Shown: one piece after another, positions 1-9,807 of the stretch
How positions within the stretch are numbered: the stretch's first letter is position 1
How the letters are laid out: every line of letters begins with the position of its first letter
Assembly: GCF_000208865.1 (NCBI RefSeq)
Contig: NC_018398.1
Coordinates: 2,108,001-2,172,000, forward strand
Source of the DNA: Neospora caninum Liverpool
Taxonomy: Eukaryota > Apicomplexa > Conoidasida > Eucoccidiorida > Sarcocystidae
Length of the DNA: 64,000 nucleotides
Direction: 5' to 3'
Position numbers and translations under genes: made by a program
The notes under the pieces: model-generated
Databases searched by the model: none
What the model saw: the letters and a program-made list of their open reading frames with translations, nothing else
Told to the model about the DNA's origin: nothing

Positions 1-366
1 GTGTCCGAGGGGAGCGCGTCGCCGGCCACGCAACGGAAGAAGCCGCGAAGCGACGAACACGTCGACGCGCTCCTGTCGCGCAGCCAGCGCGAACAAGGCG
101 GCAAGACGCGCCTGCTTGCCTGCTCCGAAGCCCTCTTTGGAGACGTCGAACGAATGGTCCCAGAACTGATCGGCAGACAACGCGACGGCCGAGAAGACGG
201 CGTTGCGTTCTACGGCGGCAATGATCCGCTCTTGATCGGGCTGCCCAGCGACGACGACGACGCGTGGCACGAGAGCCCCCAAGACGATGACGATGAAGAG
301 GATGACGAAGAGGAGGATGAAGAGGATGACGAAGAGGATGACGTAGAAGCTGAAGAGGAAGAGTGA
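1..366 (+). CDS. C-terminal end of a protein with an acidic tail (5' end outside the window)
   Basis: Frame 1 is open from the first base to a TGA at 364-366, giving the last 121 residues of a protein that begins before the window. The GTG at position 1 is only the first codon seen, not a start. The part before residue 80 is ordinary mixed sequence (for example LLIGLPSDDDDAW near residue 76-88). The last 40 residues are almost all Asp and Glu, encoded by GAY/GAR repeats at about 247-363. Such tails are common on nuclear chaperones, nucleolar and chromatin proteins, but tail composition alone does not assign a function and I do not recognise the family. The serine-rich frame on the other strand (210-632) is the mirror image of the acidic codons and is not a gene. 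Confidence 0.75.
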   Translation: MSEGSASPATQRKKPRSDEHVDALLSRSQREQGGKTRLLACSEALFGDVERMVPELIGRQRDGREDGVAFYGGNDPLLIGLPSDDDDAWHESPQDDDDEEDDEEEDEEDDEEDDVEAEEEE

Positions 367-1419
367 GCGCGGCGGCCGCGAGCGACTGCCGCCGCGCCAC
401 TTGGAAGCGCATCGAGTGCGTGCAGCCGTGGGCGTGTGTAGCACGAGGGGCGGCGTCTGGTCATGTTTTCCCGTTTGCGTTTCGTCTGTGACTCCGCCGG
501 GGGGGGGGCGCGAGCAACGCGAGGAAGGTGTGTAACGGGGTCGTGAAGGCGCGTCGTGGTGGAGGGCTCCCGCGGCGAAAACGGTTCGGCAGTCGCTTCA
601 ACCGAAACAGGAGAGACTGTGATTGTCCCCACAGGGGAACCGTTTCTAGGAGGGAACCGTCACTACGGCAGGGAGGTGTACGGCAGGTAACGGACGCCCT
701 TTGGGGGGCCGTGACAGTGTGAGAGTTGTGGCGTGCGCGCGCCCGGCGTGGCCGGGGTCTGGGCGACCGAAACCAACTTCGACTCCACCGAACGGCCCAG
801 ATGTCGCTCGTCTCTCTGAACTTTGCCAGCAACGGCAGACCCGCTCGCTCTGTGCGGCGGATGCGGGTGCCTGAGGGAAACCGTGCTCCGACGCGTGTCC
901 AGGTTTCGAGGAAGGCCGGCGCTCCACGGTTCGGAACTATCAACCGCCTTCGGGTCCACGCGCCCAAGCCTGTCGACAGCGTCCAACGCAGTTGGTTGCC
1001 TCACAGGCGACCAGGGACACTCAATTGGTGTTTCGGTCGTGTCGATTGTGTGGATATGTACCCTGGACAGCCCAAGCCGCGTCGGGCGAGTTCTGCGTTC
1101 CAAAATGGTGCTTAATTCTCGGGAGCAGACGCGGCGGTTTGCCGCGATTCGCCGCACTTCTCCGCCAGTGAAGTCAGGCACGGCGCCCCAAAGCTCCGGA
1201 AAGGCAACACACCACTACTGGCAGTCGGCTTCAGGACTGCATGTCTCGCGCGTGGAAAACCACGGCGATAACTTCCAAAAAGAAGGCCTGCGGCCGCATC
1301 TATCATCGTGCATCTTAAAAGCCTTAGAGCGCGGCCGCTGCGAGGAATGCGAAACGCCAAGAAATGTTTCCGCTCCAGCACATGGGCAGTTCAGAGAACC
1401 GTCAGGTCACCTAATAGGA

Positions 1420-1421
<2 letters not shown>

Positions 1422-1450
<29 letters not shown>

Positions 1451-1503
1451 CCATATATATATCGGTATATATATGCATATATATATATATATATATATAT
1501 ATT
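1422..1503. repeat. Interrupted (TA)n microsatellite
   Basis: About 80 bases of TA dinucleotides broken by CC, CGG and GC interruptions. The interruptions split it into four TA blocks. Confidence 0.95.
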
Positions 1504-1962
1504 TGGTACGTTCCTTCGCGTCTGTGCGGGAGACTGAGAGACCACCGTCAAAGGTGACCACGAAAAAGCATTCCCGTGGGACTGTCAAACGATGCCTTAT
1601 GCACTGCGTGTTTGCCTTGCATCCTCAGGCCTCCGGTTCTCAGTGCCTCCTTCGTTTCCGTTCTTCTCTCTCTACCTGCTGTTCTTCATCGCGTATTTTC
1701 TCTTCTCTCACCGCTCCCACAATTCCCTCTCTACTCTCTCCTTGTTTTCATTTCTCTTCTCTCCCAACTTCTCTGTTCGTGTGCATCTCTCCGGCCTTTT
1801 GTCCGCATCCTCATCGCGCGTCTCGTCGTTCAGGGTCTTTCCCTTCTTCCCTTGGTGCTTCATGCTCTCATGTTCCTCGTCCTCTCCCTTTCCTCTCTTT
1901 CTTTCTTCACCTTTTCTGAAAACCTCCAGTCCACGGGGAACTCCAGCATGGCACATGCACGC

Positions 1963-1963
<1 letters not shown>

Positions 1964-2000
<37 letters not shown>
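1964..2000. repeat. (TA)n microsatellite
   Basis: An almost pure run of TA of about 37 bases, followed by CATCGATATACAG. Confidence 0.95.
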
Positions 2001-2004
<4 letters not shown>

Positions 2005-2291
2005 GATATACAGTGGCGTACAGATCAGTCTAGACATAGAGTCTCGATACATATACACGGTAACACGAGCATATCGGTACGAAACCCTCGGCATCGCCCT
2101 TCTTTCCCTTGGGCGAGAAAGCGCTGTGGGGCTGCAAGTCGTGTCCTCGGCGAGGGCCGCGAGCGCGAAAGAGGCCTCGAGCATATCAAGCGTGTGGGGC
2201 GCGTATCTGGATCTCTCTGCGAAGCCTGGGAAATACAGGCAGTTGCTTTGTCTCGCCTCTTGCGCGAGATTCGTCTCATCGTGGGAGCGCC

Positions 2292-3342
2292 TCATGGGCA
2301 AATCCCGCCGCGCGCGATCGCCTGACGCCGTAGCTCCTTCTGCAGCCGCAACTTGTCGAGGTGTCGGATGATGACGGTGCGTTCCATGTCCGACGTCGCC
2401 AACTGGTCACAAAACAGGAAACGCAGAGCCCCAACTGAGCCGAAAGTGCGACAGCCAGCACGGCCGGCTTCACATTTAATCCCGCTGAAGCCGGAAAACG
2501 GCCGACCTGAAAATGCCGGTCCCGATTTTCGGTGTCACCGTCGACTGAGGCGAGACCCGGTCGCCCAAAAGCGTGGCACTGAACGGCCGTTTCCTTCTCT
2601 TGCCTCTTCTCAAATGGCCTGGGTCCCTGCTTTCTGCTTAAGCGACTGCCTTACCAAGATTTTACACTCGAGGAGAAAGATCGTTGTGGACGTCTTCAGA
2701 TCTGAAAGACAAGCATTTTTCAACAATCACCCGAGTCATCCCATTCGACTGCAGGGAGGTCAGTGGATCCAGCGAAACCACAATTAGGTCTATAAATAAC
2801 ACGGATACCTGCAGACTTCGAGAACACGCTGCAGGCGTTTGCATTGACCCATCATCCTTCTGTCCGCCTTCGTCTCTCCAGCATCTTGCCAAGTCCGTTT
2901 TCGCTCGGGGGCATCGCGCCATGCATGCCACGCCGTTTTTCCCAAACGGCCGTTAACCGAGACTCTTAGGTCTCGAGGCAAAACTGGCGGCGCATCCTCT
3001 CATCGACAGCCACAGTCGCGGCCTCATGCACAGGCGAGGGGCGCCATCAACTCCCGGCGCCTCTCTGAAAAAACCGACTTTTTCAGCCTTGACAGAAACG
3101 CTGCCGCATGCGCTGCCGGCCCTTCCTCGGCGCGCCCCGAGCTCTCCGGTGAACAGACGCAGTGTCCTCTTTTTCGGGGCTTCAGGTGCTGATACAAACC
3201 GGCAAAAAGCTTCGGGAACAATTCCGAGGACTCGAGCTCTTAGCAGGCAGACGTGCGCCTCGGCCCGCGACAGACGCACGGCCTCACAAAGCGACACCCT
3301 GAGGCAGTCGTGAGCAGTGTCGTACCTTGCCACGTGAAACGC
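2292..3342 (-). CDS. 3' exons of an unidentified minus-strand gene
   Basis: Four short exons can be joined on the minus strand: 3326-3342, 3200-3238, 2655-2701 and 2292-2402. Each is bounded by usable splice sites (acceptors CTTCCAG, CTGCTAAG, TTTCAG, GACCAG; donors GTACGA, GTTTGT, GTAAGG), and the reading frame is kept across all three introns (87, 498 and 252 bases). The joined tail contains SELFPKLFADLKTSTTIF, ending QAIARGGICP and a TGA at 2292-2294. The last exon (2292-2402) has the most convincing coding character: a basic, probably helical segment such as ERTVIIRHLDKLRLQKEL. I found no start codon or first exon upstream; it should lie between 3343 and 3890. I do not recognise the family. 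An extra in-phase exon inside the 498-base intron (about 2820-2890) cannot be excluded. Confidence 0.4.
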
Positions 3343-3894
3343 CTGGAAGGCAAAGGCGCAAGAAACGCAACGCACGCAGAGCGGGAAGAACATGAGGGAG
3401 GCGCGAGGGAAAGAACCAAAAAGGTACATTATGTAAGATATTCTCGGAACCATGTACAAGTTTATATCTACTTTTTGTCGAAGCAGTGTGGATAAGGCTC
3501 CACGTTACCTTCTATCTCTAAATTATATAACGGTCGTAAGGTCCGCCGGTGATAACAGGTCAGATAGTATTGGGAGTTCTGGGGAGTGTACGCAGCCGCA
3601 CGCTGCTTCCGGCGACTCGAGTCGCGTTCTGGCCAGAAGCGAGCGATTGGCGGAAACACGACAGGCGTAACACACAGCGAAAGGTACAGCATCAACTATA
3701 CAGAGTAGAGACGGCTTTTATCCGGGACTACGGAAAGTGTATCTGCGTTTTCTCGCCAAGCAAACGTAGTGCGCGGAAAGGCGCACATGACAGGCGGGTC
3801 GTTTGGAGCACGGTAACAAAAAAGGAGCGGAAGGGATAGACGCGAACGACGTCTGTAGCTGCCGTGTGTCAGGCGATGATTCCTAGACAGCAAC
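3343..3894. other. Spacer between the rhomboid stop and the unidentified gene
   Basis: It holds the 3' flank of the rhomboid gene and probably the 5' end of the gene ending at 2292. No clear first exon was found. Confidence 0.4.
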
Positions 3895-4553
3895 TCACCA
3901 GTCCGACTTTCCGTACGTCCTACAGAGTCCCCAGAACCCCTGCCACGACCGGTCGCCTTCGACTCGCCGTTTATACCAGCTGTACAGACAGCCGGCAGCC
4001 AGGCCGCCAAGGTGCCCCGACCACGAGATGCCTTGAGCGAAGCGAAGAAGCGGGGAAGAGGGGAAACGCGCCAGCATCACCCGTCGGGCGAGGAACGCCA
4101 TCCCCGCCTCGATGCACATCGCGACTTGCACAAGCTGCAGTGCGGTGACTGGGAAAACTGAACAGAGACACGAGAAAGGCGCAAAGAGTCCGAAAAGGAG
4201 CGGCTTTCCAGGAGCCGGTGATCTGGGGGAGGACGCAGCTCGAGAAACTGCCAGAGAAGAAAAAATGCCTAAGTGAGGACCAGGAACAGGAGTCATAAGA
4301 AGGGAACAGGAAACCACATAGAGCAACGCGTGGCCAGAACACGAGCGAAGCGATGTTTCACATTTTCCCCATACCCCCAGGGGCCACAGCAGCCATCGTA
4401 TCAGACGAGGAAAAGGCCACCAACAAGCACAGACGGTGGGAAACGAGCTGCGACAGTGACACAAAGGGAGACGGGCGAAACGCCAGAAATCAAGCGAAAA
4501 ACAGAAACGCGGATTTACCATATATACAGAGTCAGCTGTGCGTACAAGTACAG

Positions 4554-4598
<45 letters not shown>

Positions 4599-6551
4599 TG
4601 TCAAGTGAGGCAAGCATTTGTCTCTATCAATGCGTATACATGTGTCCGTTTATTCGGATGCATTCTCAGGCGGAGTGTGTACAGCGATGAATACCACTTT
4701 AGCTATACAGTTGTCCGCTGCGTGTGTACATGCACTCGCGGACGTGTGCAGGAACCAAAGAGCCTCTCCTCTACTGACATCGTGTCTGTTTGTGGACGTA
4801 CACGGAATCGGAAGAATTCGGAACATCTCTCGTGAGTGGAGAGTTGCCTCAGTCCAAAGAAGGGCGTAGGCGAAAGCAGAGGCGCCGAGAACTGGCCGGC
4901 TCGACACGAGAAGGTGGCCGAAGCCTCCACATAGGGCGGCGAGTCCAAAGAGAGAGAGGAAGTCACCGTCCGACAGGTCGACGGAAAGGAGGCGAAAGAG
5001 CTGGTTGATCACGAACAGATTGAAAATCAAGTGACTTGTGTTCTTGTGGCTTAAACCTGGGACACAAACGGGAGAAAACAAACGCTCAGATGGACAGAAG
5101 GAGAAACGCACCGATCGCGAAGCTGGCCACAACTCGTCGCCACACGGTGGCATCGCACGGGTGGGCAGAGACAAACGAGGTGAGACAAGGAGAGAAAAAC
5201 TGGCGGTTAGGGAGGGGACCACATCCTTGAAGCAGACGCATCGTGTCGGAGGTCCAGCTGAACGGCGAGGAATCAGACGTTCTCTTCCGTCACGAAAAAG
5301 ATTGTTTGTGTCTTGTCCAGTTGCACCCGCTCTCCGCTTTTTTTCAGTTCCTTCGTTCCCTTGACTGTCTTTTCGTCTGCATTCTCCTCGCATCTGGAGC
5401 CTACATGAAGTGAGGAAAGTGTGCAGGCGCGCGCCGGTGAGGGTTTCACGGCAGAGAACGAAATTGCGCATGAAGAAAGTCTGCCAAAGTTCGCTCCCTG
5501 CGGCGGTGGCGGCACGCCAGCCTGTGAAGACAGCCGCGTTAGTCAGCAAAAACGCCCCGAGAAGCTTCCGGTGTTCGTACAGATCACTCCTCAGGATATC
5601 AAAGAGGAGCAGCGAGCCAACAATGACCGTAAAGATAGATCCGCTTGAGAGTGGGCCACTGTCAAAATCGGTCGCGCCGTCGTGCTCCTCGGTTTTTCGC
5701 TTCTTCTGCTCGCTACCAAGTCGGCTCCTCGAGAAACGGCCGGAAAAACGAGGAAAGGACCGAAACAGGAGCGTGGAACACAAGGCAGGCGAAGGAGATC
5801 CACCCGAGGGACAAGACGCGGCCGAAGAGAATGAAGACGCCGAGGCAAGGCCAGAGGACGGAGTGCCCGGAGAGAACGCAGTAGGAGCATAAGGAGAGCA
5901 CATCTGAAAAGTGGACACGGTAGAAGGAGACAGCGTTGGAGGAGAGTCGTACGGGATTGCCGGTGTCTCCCGATGCTCCACACGCTCACGCCTGGCCCTT
6001 GGGGCCAGTGCACCGGCACCATTTACAGAAAAACAGCCTTTCCCCTGCGAAGTGGCTTCGAAATGCAGACCTGGGGCAGAAGCGGCGAGAGAGAAACACG
6101 GGAAATCGCGCGCTTTCAAACGATGGTGAAGCTGCACTCCCGGGGGTGAACGGGAGCACAGCGCGCACCGCGGCGCGCGGTGTTGCTGAGATGGTGAGAA
6201 AAAAAGCGAGGCAGCGCGTCCATCTTGTCTGCAGAGAAATCGGAAGGAAGGGCGGGAGATTGAAAAGCCCGAGAGACATGCATGTTGGGAGAACGTCGAA
6301 TGCAAAGGCAGCGGACTGACCGAAACTCCCGAGTCGAAGACCTGACGGCTTCTGGCTACGGTGTACAGGCAGCTGCTCAGCAGACGGGAAAAGGCTCGGT
6401 CTTTGTCTGAGAAAAGCGGCTCGCCCACACGGGGCCGATGCGACGCGAGAAAAAGTCCAATCGACTTCCTCATGCCTATGGAAGAAGAAACGTGGCAGCA
6501 GAACGGAAATCCGCTGGTCGGGAAACGGCCCCTGTTGTCGCGTAACTGCAC
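3895..6551 (-). CDS. ROM6: Rhomboid serine protease, PARL/ROM6-like, mitochondrial
   Basis: Intramembrane serine protease of the PARL branch, predicted in the mitochondrial inner membrane. Three exons: 5450-6551, 4802-5056 and 3895-4157, with donors GTGAAA and GTACGT and acceptors CCCAG and TTCAG. The joined frame is 539 residues. Exon 1 is a long, Ser/Arg-rich N-terminus fitting a transit peptide, then the first hydrophobic segments ([21 protein letters not shown]). The first join restores [17 protein letters not shown], matching the conserved rhomboid SH-N-HL-NL element. Exon 2 carries the catalytic serine in LGASAF (about residue 427). Exon 3 carries the catalytic histidine in [10 protein letters not shown] (about residue 501). 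The segment RILPIPF before the second join matches the PARL region ahead of the last helices. The start is the first ATG of the frame; an internal ATG at about residue 27 (MRKSIGLF) is an alternative with a better presequence. The exon 3 acceptor could be nine bases further on (4148). A TA microsatellite lies in intron 2. Confidence 0.92.
4556..4594. repeat. (TA)n microsatellite in rhomboid intron 2
   Basis: About 39 bases of TA inside the intron between the exons carrying the catalytic Ser and His. Confidence 0.95.
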
Positions 6552-8574
6552 ACCAGTCTCATGGCTCTAGACGTCTCGGAGGGCCATTCTATAGCGGTAA
6601 AGATGTTTTGCGTAAGCGGAAAGCGCCGGACCAATTTTTTTCTGCAGGCTGACCGACCGCACGTGGAGGCGCGTCGCCAAGACCGATGTAGGGCACAGAC
6701 GAGGACGCAGGCCAGCTCGATGTCCTGCAAGACGGAAGGGACGAAACAAAACTCTGCTACGGGAATGCCTCACAGTTTTTTTCGTGGGCTTCGATGCAAG
6801 ATCATCTGATGTGCTAGCAGCTCTTCAGGGCTTGCTGAGAGACGCCTACTGAGGGTAAGGAAGGACAGGATCGAGACGCAGAGGGATCTGAACTGCAGTG
6901 AAAAGTGTGGAGGAAAGAAGCGAGGAAGACGAATAGCCACGTGAACAGGCTCCGGATTCTGTGTGAGATGAAGGAGACAGAGAATCGCGGGGGCTCATGG
7001 CACGCTTGGGAAGGGTCGTGGCTGGCGAAACAGCGCCGAAAAATCTCGGCGGAAATGTAAACGGATCGCTAAAATAGGGTTTTTATGCAGACACTAAGGA
7101 GAGGCGCCTGAAACGGCAGCACAACGACGAGTCAGCTTAACTTCGTATCTTTCAGCTAGAAAAGAGGTCCATCAAAAACGGGTAGATTTCCAGTCTTTAT
7201 CGTTCAATAATGCGCTCTCGTACATCTGGCTTTTTGCCAAAACCGAATCGATTTGCGCTGGCGTACTGGATGTTGTGCTACATGCAAACAGCTAGTGTGC
7301 GGGTCAGCGCATGCGCAGTTGTTCGGGCGGCGTTCTTCTGCACACTCTAGAAAGCACAGCCACAGAAGACGCGACGCACCAGTTCCGTAGGCCAAACGGT
7401 CTCCTCCTCTACGTGGAACCTCATCACGAAAGGCAGAAGATGGAGGGTCCCCGGGAAAATCGAGGTCCATAGAGAGTATCTGCCGTTCGGGTTTCTCACC
7501 TCAAGGCACAGACTTCGGTTGACAGCTGTGATTTTTTCGAGGCAGTGAACACATTTGCAAGACACAAAAGTGCTGAATTGAGATCCTCGCAAACCACTGT
7601 CGTTGGGTGTCGACGGCGAAAGCAAACAAGGTGGGGCGCATCGTCGAAAGGCGCTATGAACTCTGGCGTACCAGTGGATCGTCAACGGCAGTCTCAAGGT
7701 GCTGAAAAGTAATTACCCAGGGGTAACATGTTGCCAGGCATTGCTGCGCGGTCTGTGGCTGCTGCCTATCACGAAGCTAGTGCTTGCGTGAAGTCTGCCT
7801 AATACAAATAGCGTAGTCAGGTTGATTGTTGCCCGCAGACTTGGCAAGCTGGTTGACTCTCCTACAAAGGAGTCACCCTCTACCATATCGGTTCCCCTCA
7901 TCCCCCAGTTGGGAATTAAGCGTACTGTTGCACTCCCGTACAACCCATAACAGAAAGAAGAGGCTATTTTTTTTCGTGCGCGTACCCGGATCGTGTGCCT
8001 TATGTACTTCAGCTCACGGCCCCTATTTCATTCCTCTGCAAAACAACAGGTACGGCCCTGGCGGCCCCGAGCAGTGAAGCACTAGCAGTACCGAGAGGAT
8101 CGTTCTTGCACGCAGTGGTGCCGTCTAACACTTCAGTGAAGTGACTCTGGTTTTCGGCTACGAATCCTTACCAGCAGCCAAGCTGAGAAGTCGGCTAGTT
8201 ACTAAAATGCACTACCAGAGACCTTACGATCGAGGCTGGAGGAACTGGTGTGAGGCGGCGCCTCCGCGCTGCAGGCATGCATGCCACGTCCTTGTGTCAA
8301 AACGGTCCGCGGCGAAGGGGAAACATGCTTGCTGATATATAGCAAGCATGAGTTACAACAGAAAAGGGGATAAAAACCAAGAAGTTTTGTTTTTCTGATG
8401 GCAAAGGGACATGGTTCCGCCAAGTCGCCAACGTTGAACAAACGGCCGAGCATGCATCCGCTCAGGGCTCGTACACTGAGGACGCCTATAGAAAAGACAA
8501 AGGACATTGTGAGCCTTCTCGAGTGAATCGCTCGCCTCATCACTGAGGTTCGATACCTCCGTTTGCGTGCCAAG
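6552..8574. other. Intergenic region
   Basis: It holds the 5' flank of the rhomboid gene and the 3' flank of the tyrosine-rich gene, both on the minus strand. There is a palindromic GCATGCATGCC at 8274-8284, the TGCATGC type of coccidian promoter motif. I see no supported gene. Confidence 0.6.
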
Positions 8575-9807
8575 CTACTGGGCAAGTTCTTCCACCCCAG
8601 GGAGAGATGGCTCTGTAGCCATCTGGACAGCGGGATCTTTCGATTCGTCAGCGCTGCTTGTTTTACTGGCAACAGGTTTATCGGGAGATTCGACCTGAAC
8701 GCGCGCCTCTTCTTCTCGGGAACGACTTGCTTCCTCGGCCGCTGTGTCTGCTGCTGTGGGGGCTTTTGTCCCGCCCTGATCCTCCTTCAGCGCGGGTTGG
8801 CGGTTGCGAAGCAACCGAGTCGTCCTCGTGACCAGAGGGTATGTGTATGTGGTTGTCGGACGACCGTACGTGGTTCGATACACCGCAGGTTTCGCACGCT
8901 GTGTGTAGTAGGCGGGCCGGCTGTAATATGTGTTTGTGTAATATGTCGACGGACCGTATTCTTCTAGTTCGTATCCCTTTGAGTCCGCGAGAGAATAACT
9001 CGAAGGTCTATATTCATACGTAGTCCATGTTGTCGGACGATACGATGTGCGGCTATAGTAACCCTTTGTGAGTTCGGAATCGAGAGAATAACTATCGAAG
9101 TCTGAATCCTTGGAGTATGTAGTCTCTGTCTTGCTTGGCGCATAATAGGACACTGGACGATAAACAGCAGTCCGGGGTCGGTAGTAGTACTCCCGTGTCG
9201 AGAAGTCGCTGGCGCTCTTCGAGTACGGTCCGTAATCGGTGCTCCTGGAGATGTACGTGGTGATCGGCCGGTTGTAGTAGGCAACCGCTGGACGATATGT
9301 GGTTCTGTAGCTGAAGCCAGAGATGCTGTCGCTCTTGGTAGATAAAGGAGCAGTGTAGCTGTCCGATGTGTACTGGGTTTTCGTCGATGGATAGTAATAT
9401 GTATTAGGCGACAGCTCGTAGTCAGATTTCGAGTACGTCGTGGGAGTCGACCATGGCACCGAGTAGGAGTCCATTTTTGAGTACGACGACCTGGACGTCG
9501 TATAATAAGAAGGTGGCGTTACGACGTAGTTATACCCTCTTTTTCTGGACCGTCCAGCCTGTCGCATTGACGCCGAAGATTCCAGGTTCTTCTCACCCTT
9601 CGACTGCACGTATTTCGCAGCTGCGCTGGGCGATTCGTCCGTGGCGTCCTCTGAGAAAGCATCGCTAACCTCCGCCTCAGAAGAGATGTCAATTCCTTCT
9701 GCCTCGGCCGCAGCATTTTGCCTTTGTAGAGCGGCAACCTCAGATGCAGCGAAAACCGCTCCAGGTACAAGGACCGCAAGCAAGCCTATTGTAGCGAGGA
9801 GCTTCAT
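8575..9807 (-). CDS. Secreted tyrosine-rich protein, oocyst-wall-type candidate
   Basis: A 410-residue intronless frame. The N-terminus is a textbook signal peptide (MKLLATIGLLAVLVPG...) with likely cleavage after AVFA near residue 20, so the product enters the secretory pathway. Residues 20-90 are acidic and Ala/Ser-rich with one basic patch (RSRKRGY). Residues about 90-335 contain some 46 tyrosines in clusters (YYTTS, TYYYPS, EYYYRP, TYYTNTYYS), with recurring YRP units (TTYRP, VYRP, SYRP) separated by Ser/Thr/Asp. The tail is charged and disordered-looking (KEDQGG, SREEEARVQ). There are no membrane helices after the signal peptide and essentially no cysteine. In coccidia, Tyr-rich secreted proteins are known components of oocyst and sporocyst walls, where dityrosine cross-links harden the wall. 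Assigning this protein to that role is inference. Alternatives are a bradyzoite cyst-wall or dense-granule protein. Confidence 0.85.
   Translation of the reverse strand: MKLLATIGLLAVLVPGAVFAASEVAALQRQNAAAEAEGIDISSEAEVSDAFSEDATDESPSAAAKYVQSKGEKNLESSASMRQAGRSRKRGYNYVVTPPSYYTTSRSSYSKMDSYSVPWSTPTTYSKSDYELSPNTYYYPSTKTQYTSDSYTAPLSTKSDSISGFSYRTTYRPAVAYYNRPITTYISRSTDYGPYSKSASDFSTREYYYRPRTAVYRPVSYYAPSKTETTYSKDSDFDSYSLDSELTKGYYSRTSYRPTTWTTYEYRPSSYSLADSKGYELEEYGPSTYYTNTYYSRPAYYTQRAKPAVYRTTYGRPTTTYTYPLVTRTTRLLRNRQPALKEDQGGTKAPTAADTAAEEASRSREEEARVQVESPDKPVASKTSSADESKDPAVQMATEPSLPGVEELAQ

Larger units (their letters stand above)
367..2291. other. Intergenic region with two TA microsatellites
   Basis: This holds the 3' flank of the acidic-tail gene and the 3' flank of the minus-strand gene that ends at 2292. 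Between 1600 and 1920 it is strongly pyrimidine-rich on the plus strand (CTCTCT/TTCCTC). I see no reading frame with coding character; the open frames here are short and composition-driven. Confidence 0.6.

Noticed and set aside
210..632. Serine-rich minus-strand frame
   Set aside because: It is the complement of the Asp/Glu codon repeats of the gene at 1-366.
1308..2371. Long plus-strand frames through Ser/Leu-rich and IYIYIY segments
   Set aside because: They are produced by the CT-rich tract and TA microsatellites and have no coding character.
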